Part shown: positions 57,120 to 64,000 of the stretch, piece by piece
Layout of the letters: each line of letters begins with the position of its first letter
How positions within the stretch are numbered: the stretch's first letter is position 1
From: Speluncibacter jeojiensis
Lineage (GTDB): Bacteria; Actinomycetota; Actinomycetes; Mycobacteriales; Mycobacteriaceae
Assembly: GCF_029589495.1 (NCBI RefSeq)
Contig: NZ_JAAIVF010000003.1
Location: forward strand, 310,001-374,000
Direction of reading: 5' to 3'
DNA length: 64,000 nt
The notes under the pieces: generated by a model
Databases searched by the model: none
What the model was told of the DNA's origin: nothing
The model's input: the letters and a program-made list of their open reading frames with translations, nothing else
Program-made: the position numbers and the translations under genes

Positions 57120-58340
57120 TCAGTTGAGCCGAATCGGGTTCACGATGTCCGCGGTCACCGTCAACAGCATAATTCCGCCGAGCAGGACCACGACCGTCAA
57201 CGTGACCGGCATCAGTTTCGTGTAGTCGACCGGTGCGCCGATCGACAGCCCGCGCGAGCGCCGGATGGCGTTACGGGCCTTCTCGTAGACGGTGACCGCG
57301 ATGTGGCCGCCGTCGAACGGGAGCAGCGGCAGCAGGTTCACCAGCGCCAGGAAGAAGTTCAGCTGGGCCAGCAGCAGCACGAACCCGGACCAGGCGTCCT
57401 GCTCGGCGAACTCGCCGCCGATCCGACTGGCCCCGACCACGCTGATCGGGGTGTCGTCGCTACGCTGACCGCCGGTGATCGAGTCGAACAGCGGCGGGAT
57501 CTTCTGCGGGAAGCTCATCAGGCCGTCCCAGCTCTTGACCGCCAGGTCGCCGGTGAACCCGAACGCCGCCGGCACGGCGCTGAGCGCGTTGTACTGCCCC
57601 CACGCCGGCATCACCGTTGACATCGAGATGCCGATCATGCCGACGTTCACCGGCTCGGCCGGCTTGCCGTTCTGGGGGGCGGTGTAGCGCTGGACCTGCT
57701 CGATCGGCACCGTGACGGTCAGGTGCTCACCCGAGCGGTCGATGCCGAGCGTCACGCTGTCGTGCGCCTGCTTGACCTGCTTGGCCAGCGCACTGCCGTC
57801 GCTGACGGCGGTGCCGTCGACGGAGGTGATCACGTCGCCGTGCCGCACGCCGGCGACCCCGGCCGGGCCCGTCCCCGTGCACGGTGCCAGCTTGCCGTCG
57901 GCGGTCTGGGTGGCCGGGATGCAGGTGGTCTGGTCGACGGTGACCTTGGGGGTCGCGTTCAGGTCGGGCAGGCCCCAGACCATCGCCATCGTGTAGATCA
58001 GCGCGATGCCGAGCACGATGTTCATGCCGACACCGGCCAGCATGACCATGATCCGTTTCCACGCGGCCTGCTTGTACATCGCCCGGCTGATCTCGTCGGG
58101 CTCGATCTCGTCGAGCGCGGTCATGCCGGCGATGTCGCAGAACCCGCCCGCGGGGATCGCCTTGAGTCCGTACTCGGTCTCACCGCGACGGAATGAGAAG
58201 ATCTTCGGACCAAAGCCGATGTAGTAGCGGCGGACCTTCATGCCGAAGGCCTTCGCCATCCACATGTGCCCACATTCGTGCAGTGCGACCGAGATGCCGA
58301 TGGCGAGCGCGAAGAGCACGACGCCGAAGACGAAGACCAT
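57120..58340 (-). CDS. rip1: Site-2 intramembrane zinc metalloprotease (Rip1/RseP)
   Basis: A 406-residue S2P protease that cleaves transmembrane anti-sigma factors; Rip1 (Rv2869c) does so for SigK/SigL/SigM pathways in M. tuberculosis. The zinc motif HECGH is at residues 21-25 in the first helix, with [14 protein letters not shown] after it. A PDZ domain spans about residues 155-240 ([20 protein letters not shown]). The third zinc ligand is in [20 protein letters not shown]. Two final helices follow. It sits between dxr and ispG as in mycobacteria. Confidence 0.95.
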   Translation of the reverse strand: MVFVFGVVLFALAIGISVALHECGHMWMAKAFGMKVRRYYIGFGPKIFSFRRGETEYGLKAIPAGGFCDIAGMTALDEIEPDEISRAMYKQAAWKRIMVMLAGVGMNIVLGIALIYTMAMVWGLPDLNATPKVTVDQTTCIPATQTADGKLAPCTGTGPAGVAGVRHGDVITSVDGTAVSDGSALAKQVKQAHDSVTLGIDRSGEHLTVTVPIEQVQRYTAPQNGKPAEPVNVGMIGISMSTVMPAWGQYNALSAVPAAFGFTGDLAVKSWDGLMSFPQKIPPLFDSITGGQRSDDTPISVVGASRIGGEFAEQDAWSGFVLLLAQLNFFLALVNLLPLLPFDGGHIAVTVYEKARNAIRRSRGLSIGAPVDYTKLMPVTLTVVVLLGGIMLLTVTADIVNPIRLN

Positions 58341-58347
58341 GCGGAGT

Positions 58348-59511
58348 TCAGACCTCTCGATCGACCAGCTCGCGGGAGCGCGAACGCGCCCAGCCCTCGG
58401 CGGCGAGCACGTCGTCCACGGTACCGGGCGCCGCCGACCACTGACCGCCGTCGGAGAGCACCCGCTCGACCGTGCGCACGATCGACGGGAAGGCGATCCG
58501 GCCGTCGAGGAATGCCTTCGCCGCCTCCTCGTTCGCCGCGTTGTAGACGGCCGTCATCGTGCCGCCGGTGGTGCCGGCGTGCCGGGCCAGGTCGACTGCC
58601 GGGAACACCGACGCGTCGAGCGGCTCGAACTGCCAGGTCGACGCCGCGGAGAAGTCGCACGCCGTGGCCGCACCGGCGATGCGGTCGGGCCAGCCCAGCG
58701 CCAGCGCGATGGGCAGCTTCATGTCGGGCGGGCTGGCCTGGGCCAGCGTCGAGCCGTCGGTGAAGGTGACCATCGAGTGCACGATCGACTGCGGGTGCAC
58801 GGTGACCTCGATGCGGTCGTACGGCACCCCGAACAGCAGGTGCGTCTCGATCAGTTCGAGTCCCTTGTTGACCATGGTCGCGGAGTTGAGCGTGTTCATC
58901 GGCCCCATCGACCAGGTCGGGTGTGCCCCGGCCTGCTCCGGGGTCACCGACTCGAGGTCCTCGGCACGCCAGCCACGGAAAGGCCCGCCCGAGGCGGTGA
59001 GCACCAGCTTCGCGACCTCGCCCGCGGTGCCACCGCGCAGGCACTGCGCGAGCGCGGAGTGCTCGGAGTCGACCGGCACGATCTGGCCCGGCGCGGCGGC
59101 GGCGGTCACCAGCGGGCCACCGGCGACCAGCGACTCCTTGTTGGCCAGCGCCAGCCGGGCGCCGGACGCCAGCGCCGCGAGCGTGGGCCGCAGTCCCAGC
59201 GAACCGACCAGTGCGTTGAGCACGACGTCCGCGTCGACCGTCTCGACCAGTTCGGTCGCCGCGTCGGGACCGGTGAGCACCGTCGCGGGCGCGTCGAGCA
59301 CGGCGGCGGGGTCGGCGACGGCCACGTGCTTCGCGCCGGTCGCGCGCACCTGCCGCTCCAGCAAGGCCGGATCGGCGCCGCCGGCCGCCAGACCCACCAC
59401 CTCGAAACGGTCGGGATTGGCGGCGATGACCTCGAGGGCCTGGGTGCCGATCGAGCCGGTGCTGCCGAGCAGCAGGACGCGTGTAGGACTCACGCCACCA
59501 TTGTTGCCCAT
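58348..59511 (-). CDS. dxr: 1-deoxy-D-xylulose-5-phosphate reductoisomerase
   Basis: First committed MEP-pathway enzyme and the fosmidomycin target. The 387-residue protein has the NADPH motif [17 protein letters not shown] (residues 14-30), the metal and substrate block [22 protein letters not shown] and the flexible loop [17 protein letters not shown]. The C-terminal helical domain has [22 protein letters not shown] 59511 is used; GTG 59493 is an alternative. Leads dxr-rip1-ispG and is divergent from the DUF2631 gene. Confidence 0.97.
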   Translation of the reverse strand: MGNNGGVSPTRVLLLGSTGSIGTQALEVIAANPDRFEVVGLAAGGADPALLERQVRATGAKHVAVADPAAVLDAPATVLTGPDAATELVETVDADVVLNALVGSLGLRPTLAALASGARLALANKESLVAGGPLVTAAAAPGQIVPVDSEHSALAQCLRGGTAGEVAKLVLTASGGPFRGWRAEDLESVTPEQAGAHPTWSMGPMNTLNSATMVNKGLELIETHLLFGVPYDRIEVTVHPQSIVHSMVTFTDGSTLAQASPPDMKLPIALALGWPDRIAGAATACDFSAASTWQFEPLDASVFPAVDLARHAGTTGGTMTAVYNAANEEAAKAFLDGRIAFPSIVRTVERVLSDGGQWSAAPGTVDDVLAAEGWARSRSRELVDREV

Positions 59512-59618
59512 CGCCCGGGCCCTGCTCGATCACCACACCGTGTACGACCCGTTGTCGTATTGAGGGCCGGAGTGTGCCAACATATGTGCAACACTTCGCA
59601 CCATCAGGAGGATCGACC

Positions 59619-59897
59619 GTGGCCAGCAAGCAACTGGAGCACCCCACCCTCGAGGATGCCGTCAAGGCCTCCAAGGTCGACCCCGTCGACGAGCCCTCGG
59701 TCGGCTGGGGCTGGCACGGACACGCCACCAAGACGTTCAAATTCTTCGGCTGGTTCTTCGCAGCGTTCCTGCTGCTCATGATCATCGGCAACCAGCACGG
59801 CCACGTCGAGGACCTGTACCTGATCGGTTTCGCGATCCTGCTCGTCGTGATCCTCGTGTGGGACTCGGTCCGCAAGCGCAGCAAGTGGAATCGCTGA
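59619..59897 (+). CDS. DUF2631 membrane protein (Rv2876-like)
   Basis: A 92-residue protein of the mycolata-typical DUF2631 family. A hydrophilic N-terminus (QLEHPTLEDAVKASKVDPVD) leads to the conserved GWGWHGHATKTFKFFGWFFA, and two helices follow (FKFFGWFFAAFLLLMIIGN and LYLIGFAILLVVILVWDSV) with a basic tail. The GTG has AGGAGG 7 nt upstream, better than an ATG at 59574. Function unknown. A very strong terminator follows 14 nt after the stop. Confidence 0.85.
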   Translation: MASKQLEHPTLEDAVKASKVDPVDEPSVGWGWHGHATKTFKFFGWFFAAFLLLMIIGNQHGHVEDLYLIGFAILLVVILVWDSVRKRSKWNR

Positions 59898-59911
59898 CCG
59901 CACACTGACGC

Positions 59912-59955
59912 AGCGCAGCGGCGCCGGACCTCGTGGTCCGGCGCCGCTGCGCTGT
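59912..59955. terminator. Bidirectional terminator between DUF2631 and rlmN
   Basis: A 20-bp perfect inverted repeat closing a TCGT tetraloop, starting with CAGCGCAGCGGCGCC. It is centred between two convergent stops (59897 and 59976) and is the longest perfect stem in the window. Confidence 0.9.
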
Positions 59956-59975
59956 CTGGATGAGTGGTGCGACCC

Positions 59976-61088
59976 TCACGCCTCCTCGGCGGCGAGCTGG
60001 CCGCACGCCGCGGCGATCTCCCGGCCACGGGTGTCACGCACGGTGCAGGCCACGCCGGCGGCCTCGACGCGGCGGACGAATTCGCGCTCGACCGGCTTGG
60101 GTGCCGCGTCCCATTCGCTGCCCGGGGTCGGGTTGAGCGGGATCACGTTGACGTGCACCAGCGGGCCTAGTGCCTTGTGCAGCTTCTTCCCGAGCATGTC
60201 CGCACGCCACGGCTGGTCGTTGACGTCGCGGATCAGCGCGTACTCGATCGACACCCGCCGGCCCGACCTGTCGGCGTAGTACCGCGCGGCGTCGAGCACC
60301 TCGGAGACCGGCCACCGGTTGTTCACCGGCACCAGCGTGTCGCGCAGCTCGTCGTCCGGGGTGTGCAGCGAGACGGCGAGGGTGACGCCGAGATCCTCGT
60401 CGGCGAGCCGCCTGATCGCGGGCGCGAGCCCGACCGTGGACACCGTCACCGAGCGGCGCGACAGTCCCAGCCCGTTCGGTGCCGGATCGGTGATCCGCCG
60501 CACCGCCGCGACCACCCGCTTGTAGTTGGCCAACGGCTCGCCCATGCCCATGAACACCACGTTCGAGAGCCGCCCCGGACCGCCGGGCAGTTCGCCGTCC
60601 CGCATGGCCGCGGCCGCGGCCCGCACCTGGTCGACGATCTCCCCGGTCGAGAGGTTGCGCTGCAGTCCGCCCTGGCCGGTCGCGCAGAACGGGCACGCCA
60701 TGCCGCACCCTGCCTGGCTGGAGATGCACAGCGTCGCCCGGTCCGTGTAGCGCATCAGCACCGACTCGAGCAGGGTGCCGTCACCGGCCCGCCACAGCGT
60801 CTTGCGGGTGGTGCCGTCGTCGCAGGCGATGTCCCGGACCGGGGTCAGCAGCGGCGGGAACAGCGCCTGCCCGACCTGCTCGCGCAGCGCGGCCGGCAGG
60901 TCGGTCATCTGCTGCGGGTCGGCGACCAGCCGGCCGTAGTACTGCCGGGCCAGCTGGTCCGCCCGGAAGGCGGGCAGTCCCAGTTCCTGCACGGCCTCCT
61001 TGCGGCCGGCGGCGTCCAGGTCGGCGAGGTGACGCGGCGGCATGCCGCGGCGCGGGGCATCGAACACGAGCGGGAGGGAGGTAGACAT
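59976..61088 (-). CDS. rlmN: Dual-specificity RNA methyltransferase RlmN
   Basis: Radical-SAM enzyme that methylates C2 of A2503 in 23S rRNA and A37 in some tRNAs. The 370-residue protein has the cluster motif CGMACPFC (CxxxCxxC) in [46 protein letters not shown]-like strands and the second catalytic Cys in the C-terminal [23 protein letters not shown] 61088 ([18 protein letters not shown]) is preferred to a longer frame. Matches Rv2880c. Divergent from the lapA-like gene. Confidence 0.96.
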   Translation of the reverse strand: MSTSLPLVFDAPRRGMPPRHLADLDAAGRKEAVQELGLPAFRADQLARQYYGRLVADPQQMTDLPAALREQVGQALFPPLLTPVRDIACDDGTTRKTLWRAGDGTLLESVLMRYTDRATLCISSQAGCGMACPFCATGQGGLQRNLSTGEIVDQVRAAAAAMRDGELPGGPGRLSNVVFMGMGEPLANYKRVVAAVRRITDPAPNGLGLSRRSVTVSTVGLAPAIRRLADEDLGVTLAVSLHTPDDELRDTLVPVNNRWPVSEVLDAARYYADRSGRRVSIEYALIRDVNDQPWRADMLGKKLHKALGPLVHVNVIPLNPTPGSEWDAAPKPVEREFVRRVEAAGVACTVRDTRGREIAAACGQLAAEEA

Positions 61089-61154
61089 GATTACTCGATT
61101 GTTCCAGATCGCATCGGATGACGGATTCTGCCCGAGACCCCGTCTGCACCGACC

Positions 61155-61197
61155 GGGCCGAAACGGCTCTTTCGGCCCCCGCACCGAGCTGCGGTGC
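61155..61197 (+). promoter_or_regulatory. Two consecutive hairpins upstream of the LapA-like gene
   Basis: Hairpin 1 is GGGCCGAAA / TTTCGGCCC with a 6-nt loop (61155-61178). Hairpin 2 is GCACCG / CGGTGC with a 5-nt loop (61181-61197). They end 14 nt before the ATG, so they fall in the leader if transcription starts upstream. No upstream plus-strand gene needs a terminator here. Confidence 0.45.
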
Positions 61198-61211
61198 GTC
61201 AAGATCGGAAC

Positions 61212-61571
61212 ATGCCCGTCGACGAACCGGACCCCCAGTCAGCCGGAACCGCTCAGCCGGCCCCGGACACCACGCCGGCACCCGAACCGGGGCCCCGCCC
61301 GCGCGGGCTCGAACGCGTCCGCGACACCCGCACCGCCCGCGCCTGGTCGGGGCTGATCCTCGGCGCCGTCATCCTGATCGTGCTGCTCGTGTTCATCCTG
61401 CAGAACCTCACCGATGTGACGCTGCAGATCTTCGCGTGGCATTTCCAGCTGCCGCTGGGTGTGGCGCTGCTGTTCGCCGCGATCTTCGGGGCGCTGCTGA
61501 CCGCATTGATCGGCGGCGCACGGATCCTGCAGATCCGGCGGGCCGTGAAGAAGGGCGACCACGCCGTATGA
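61212..61571 (+). CDS. LapA/DUF1049-domain membrane protein
   Basis: A 119-residue protein. A Pro/Ala-rich cytosolic N-terminus (about 45 residues) leads to the LapA_dom hairpin: helix 1 [20 protein letters not shown], the conserved [19 protein letters not shown] and helix 2 [17 protein letters not shown], then a basic tail. In E. coli LapA acts with LapB in LPS control, but mycolata lack LPS, so the role here is unknown. ATG 61212 used. Its stop is within the hairpin shared with convergent cdsA. Confidence 0.82.
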   Translation: MPVDEPDPQSAGTAQPAPDTTPAPEPGPRPRGLERVRDTRTARAWSGLILGAVILIVLLVFILQNLTDVTLQIFAWHFQLPLGVALLFAAIFGALLTALIGGARILQIRRAVKKGDHAV

Positions 61572-61592
61572 CGGCCTCGGCAGCCGGCCGTC
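61570..61592. terminator. Short hairpin shared by the convergent lapA-like and cdsA stops
   Basis: GACGGCC / GGCCGTC 7-bp arms with a 9-nt loop overlap both stop codons. Modest stability; a possible compact bidirectional terminator. Confidence 0.4.
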
Positions 61593-62460
61593 AGAGCAGG
61601 GCGCCGAGCACCAGCCAGGTCGCGACCGCCGAGGGCAGCGCCGAGTCGAGCCGGTCCATGATGCCGCCGTGGCCGGGCAGCAGCGTGCCCATGTCCTTGA
61701 TCCCGAGGTCCCGCTTGATCTGCGACTCGACCAGGTCACCGAGGGTCGACGAGAGCACCAGCACGATGCCGAGCACGGCGCCGATCCACGGGGCCGCGTC
61801 GAGGATGAACGTGACCGTGAGGATGCCGCCGATCGTGCCGACCACCAGCGACCCGACGAAGCCCTCCCAGGACTTCTTCGGGCTGATCGCAGGCACCATC
61901 GGGTGCTTGCCGAACAGCACGCCCGCCGCGTACCCCCCGACGTCCGAACAGACCACGCCGATCATCAGGCACAGCACCCGGCCACCACCGTGTTCGGCGA
62001 ACACCAGCAGCGTGCCGAACGACGCGAACAACGGTAGCCAGGCGGCGACGAGTACGGTGATGGCGATGTCGCGGGTGTAGTTCTCCGGCCTGCGGTCCAG
62101 CCCCTGCGAAAGCAGCCGCCAGATCATGCAGACCACCACGGTCACGCCGAACGCGGTGAACGCGCCGCGCACGCCGTAGGGCCAGGTCAGCCAGACGATC
62201 GCCTGGCCGCCGATCAGCAGAGGCACGAACGGGACACTGATCCCGCCCTGACGAAGCCGCTTGGTGACCTCCCAGGTGGCCACCGCGATGGCGACCGCGA
62301 CGACGGCGACCCAGGCGGTCGGTGCGAACAACAGCACGCAGATGACGAGCGCACCGAGTCCCACACCGACGCCGATGGCGGCCGGCAGGTTACGCCCGGC
62401 TTTGGAACTGGATGCCGGCGCCCCTGCCCCCTTCTGTGTCGCTCCGTCGCCTGACGACAC
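61591..62460 (-). CDS. cdsA: Phosphatidate cytidylyltransferase
   Basis: Makes CDP-diacylglycerol, precursor of cardiolipin, PE and PI (hence PIM and LAM). The 289-residue protein has about eight helices and the C-terminal CDS signature LSSTLGDLVESQIKRDLGIK then DMGTLLPGHGGIMDRLDSAL. The start is placed at GTG 62460 because AGGAGG lies 4 nt upstream; an ATG-like longer start at 62526 lacks this. Order cdsA-frr-pyrH follows Rv2881c-Rv2883c. Confidence 0.96.
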   Translation of the reverse strand: MSSGDGATQKGAGAPASSSKAGRNLPAAIGVGVGLGALVICVLLFAPTAWVAVVAVAIAVATWEVTKRLRQGGISVPFVPLLIGGQAIVWLTWPYGVRGAFTAFGVTVVVCMIWRLLSQGLDRRPENYTRDIAITVLVAAWLPLFASFGTLLVFAEHGGGRVLCLMIGVVCSDVGGYAAGVLFGKHPMVPAISPKKSWEGFVGSLVVGTIGGILTVTFILDAAPWIGAVLGIVLVLSSTLGDLVESQIKRDLGIKDMGTLLPGHGGIMDRLDSALPSAVATWLVLGALL

Positions 62461-62533
62461 AGCGCCTCCTGACACTTCGACCTGATTGATTTCGGTTACC
62501 TCGATCGCGACCGGACAGCCCGGCACCGCCGGC

Positions 62534-63091
62534 TCAGACCTCGAGCAGTTCGCCCTCTTTGTGCTTGACCAGTTCCTCGATGTGGGCCACGTACTTGGCC
62601 GTGGTCTTGTCGAGGTCCTTCTCGGCGCGGACCACCTCGTCCTCGCCCGCCTCGCCGTCCTTCTGGATGCGGTTGAGCTCTTCCATGGCCTTGCGGCGCA
62701 CGTTACGGATCGCGACCTTCGCGTCCTCGCCCTTGCCCTTGGCCTGCTTGACCAGTTCGCGGCGACGCTCCTCGGTCAGCTGCGGCACCGAGATCCGGAT
62801 GAGCGTGCCGTCGTCGGTCGGGTTCACGCCGAGGTCCGAGTTGCGGATCGCGGTCAGGATCGCGTTCAGCTGCGCGGTCTCATAAGGCTTGATGACGACC
62901 AGGCGCGCCTCGGGCACGTTGATGCTGGCCAGCTGCGTGATCGGCGTCATGGCGCCGTAGTACTCGACGGCGATCCGATTGAACATGCCGGGGTTGGCAC
63001 GGCCCGTGCGGATTCCCCCGAGGTCATCCTTGGCCGACGCGACGGTCTTCTCCATTTTCTCTTCGGCGTCGAAGAGAGCTTCGTCGATCAC
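62534..63091 (-). CDS. frr: Ribosome recycling factor
   Basis: RRF splits post-termination ribosomes with EF-G. The 185-residue protein shows the full RRF pattern: [80 protein letters not shown] and [20 protein letters not shown]. The GTG start follows GGAGG at good spacing. Between pyrH and cdsA as in most actinobacteria. Confidence 0.98.
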   Translation of the reverse strand: MIDEALFDAEEKMEKTVASAKDDLGGIRTGRANPGMFNRIAVEYYGAMTPITQLASINVPEARLVVIKPYETAQLNAILTAIRNSDLGVNPTDDGTLIRISVPQLTEERRRELVKQAKGKGEDAKVAIRNVRRKAMEELNRIQKDGEAGEDEVVRAEKDLDKTTAKYVAHIEELVKHKEGELLEV

Positions 63092-63127
63092 GACATTCCT
63101 CCGATGGTTGTCAATCGCCTGGTCGGG

Positions 63128-63156
63128 TGCCGACGTGGTCGACTGCCGACGTGGTC
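63128..63156. repeat. Direct repeat in the pyrH-frr spacer
   Basis: TGCCGACGTGGTC occurs twice, with a 16-bp period, upstream of frr. Two copies only; may be chance or a duplicated regulatory half-site. Confidence 0.4.
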
Positions 63157-63192
63157 TGTTGCCGGCCAGGACGGCCGCGGGTCACGCACCGG

Positions 63193-63921
63193 TCAGGAAC
63201 GCACCAGTGTTCCGATCTTCTCACCTGAGACGGCCCGTGCGATGTTGCCCTCCACCAGAAGGTTGAACACCAGCATCGGCATGTCGTTGTCCATGCAGAG
63301 GCTGAAGGCGGTGGCGTCGGCCACCTTGAGCCCCTTTTCGATCACCTCTCGGTGGGTGATCTGGGTGAACCGGGTCGCATCCGGGTTGGTCCGCGGGTCC
63401 GCGTCGTACACGCCGTCGACGGCCTTGGCCATGAGCACCACCTCGGCGCCGATCTCCAGCGCCCGCTGGGCGGCGGTGGTGTCGGTGGAGAAGTAGGGCA
63501 TGCCCATGCCTGCGCCGAAGATCACCACGCGCCCCTTCTCCAGGTGCCGCACGGCGCGGCGCGGGATGTACGGCTCGGCGACCTGCCCCATCGTGATACC
63601 GGTCTGCACGCGGGTGTCGATCCCGAGCTTCTCCAAGAAGTCTTGCAGCGCAAGGGAATTCATGACGGTGCCGAGCATGCCCATGTAGTCGGACCGGGCC
63701 CGGTCGAGTCCGCGCTGCTGAAGTTCGGCGCCGCGGAAGAAGTTGCCGCCGCCGATGACGACCGCCACCTGAACGCCGCCGCGCACGACCTCGGCGATCT
63801 GCGCGGCCACCGTGTGCACCACGTCCGGGTCCAGGCCCACCTGACCGCCACCGAACATCTCGCCGCCCAGCTTGAGCAGGACACGGTTGAAGCCGCCTCG
63901 GGTGTCGGTCTGATCGGTCAT
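63193..63921 (-). CDS. pyrH: UMP kinase
   Basis: Bacterial uridylate kinase of the amino-acid-kinase fold, 242 residues from ATG 63921, which has AAGGAGA 4 nt upstream. Motifs: [71 protein letters not shown] and [20 protein letters not shown]. It converts UMP to UDP and is usually GTP-activated and UTP-inhibited. A longer in-frame start was rejected. tsf would be expected upstream, outside the window; the last 79 nt show no gene. Confidence 0.97.
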   Translation of the reverse strand: MTDQTDTRGGFNRVLLKLGGEMFGGGQVGLDPDVVHTVAAQIAEVVRGGVQVAVVIGGGNFFRGAELQQRGLDRARSDYMGMLGTVMNSLALQDFLEKLGIDTRVQTGITMGQVAEPYIPRRAVRHLEKGRVVIFGAGMGMPYFSTDTTAAQRALEIGAEVVLMAKAVDGVYDADPRTNPDATRFTQITHREVIEKGLKVADATAFSLCMDNDMPMLVFNLLVEGNIARAVSGEKIGTLVRS

Positions 63922-64000
63922 CTCTCTCCTTGCACGAGAACGGTTGTCGGCCGCATGATGCGACTGCGGGGCCATCCTCGGACCGAGAGTCCTCAGATGG

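Overview
The window is about 70% G+C chromosomal DNA from a mycolic-acid actinobacterium (order Mycobacteriales). Gene order follows two blocks of the Mycobacterium tuberculosis chromosome, roughly Rv2772c-Rv2795c plus rbfA-rimP, and Rv2843-Rv2883c. Lineage markers are mycothione reductase, PptT with PptH, EfpA, the Rip1 site-2 protease and a DUF222 remnant. Gordonia, Williamsia or Tsukamurella would all fit; genus is inference. GTG starts and 4-nt ATGA/GTGA stop-start overlaps are very common.

Layout. 0-0.84 kb: the end of a sugar operon (HAD phosphatase/mutase and the first 33 codons of a GH65 enzyme). 0.9-8.3 kb: flavodoxin-like protein, small membrane protein, dapB, M16 peptidase, gpsI, rpsO, ribF. 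8.4-10.5 kb: DtxR-type and PucR-type regulators. 10.5-21.4 kb (minus): a translation and RNA block, rimP-nusA-ylxR-infB, a terminator, then DUF503-rbfA-DHH phosphoesterase-dinF-pptH-pptT-truB. 21.5-28.7 kb: lipoprotein/DUF4439 pair, O-methyltransferase, SnoaL-SDR pair, proS, yaaA, and an ECF41 sigma factor with its carboxymuconolactone-decarboxylase-like partner behind a matching ECF41 promoter. 28.9-38.3 kb: DUF222 fragment, efpA, a cobalamin/siroheme run (chelatase, cobO, cobB, cobE-like, cysG) and mqo. 38.5-43.6 kb: alpha/beta hydrolase, mtr, a compact hydrolase, and a YtrA-type GntR/ABC cassette with a perfect operator. 43.6-46.3 kb: cobQ, map, ChaB-like.

46.4-53.1 kb is the main accessory element. 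It is a divergently regulated aminophosphonate cluster: GntR/HutC regulator, two operators of the TGGTNTAGACCA type, FAD-dependent deaminating oxidoreductase, PhnX-like C-P hydrolase, lipoprotein binding protein, ABC ATPase and two permeases. It has no PhnW transaminase, so an oxidase probably supplies the phosphono-aldehyde to the hydrolase. This is the best candidate here for an incompletely described system.

53-64 kb returns to core genes: penicillin-binding lipoprotein, GNAT, ispG, rip1, dxr, DUF2631, rlmN, lapA-like, cdsA, frr, pyrH. This group covers isoprenoid (MEP) synthesis, membrane proteolysis, phospholipid precursor synthesis and ribosome recycling. Strong GC-rich hairpins mark several transcription-unit ends. 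No tRNA, rRNA, CRISPR array, insertion sequence or integrase was seen.
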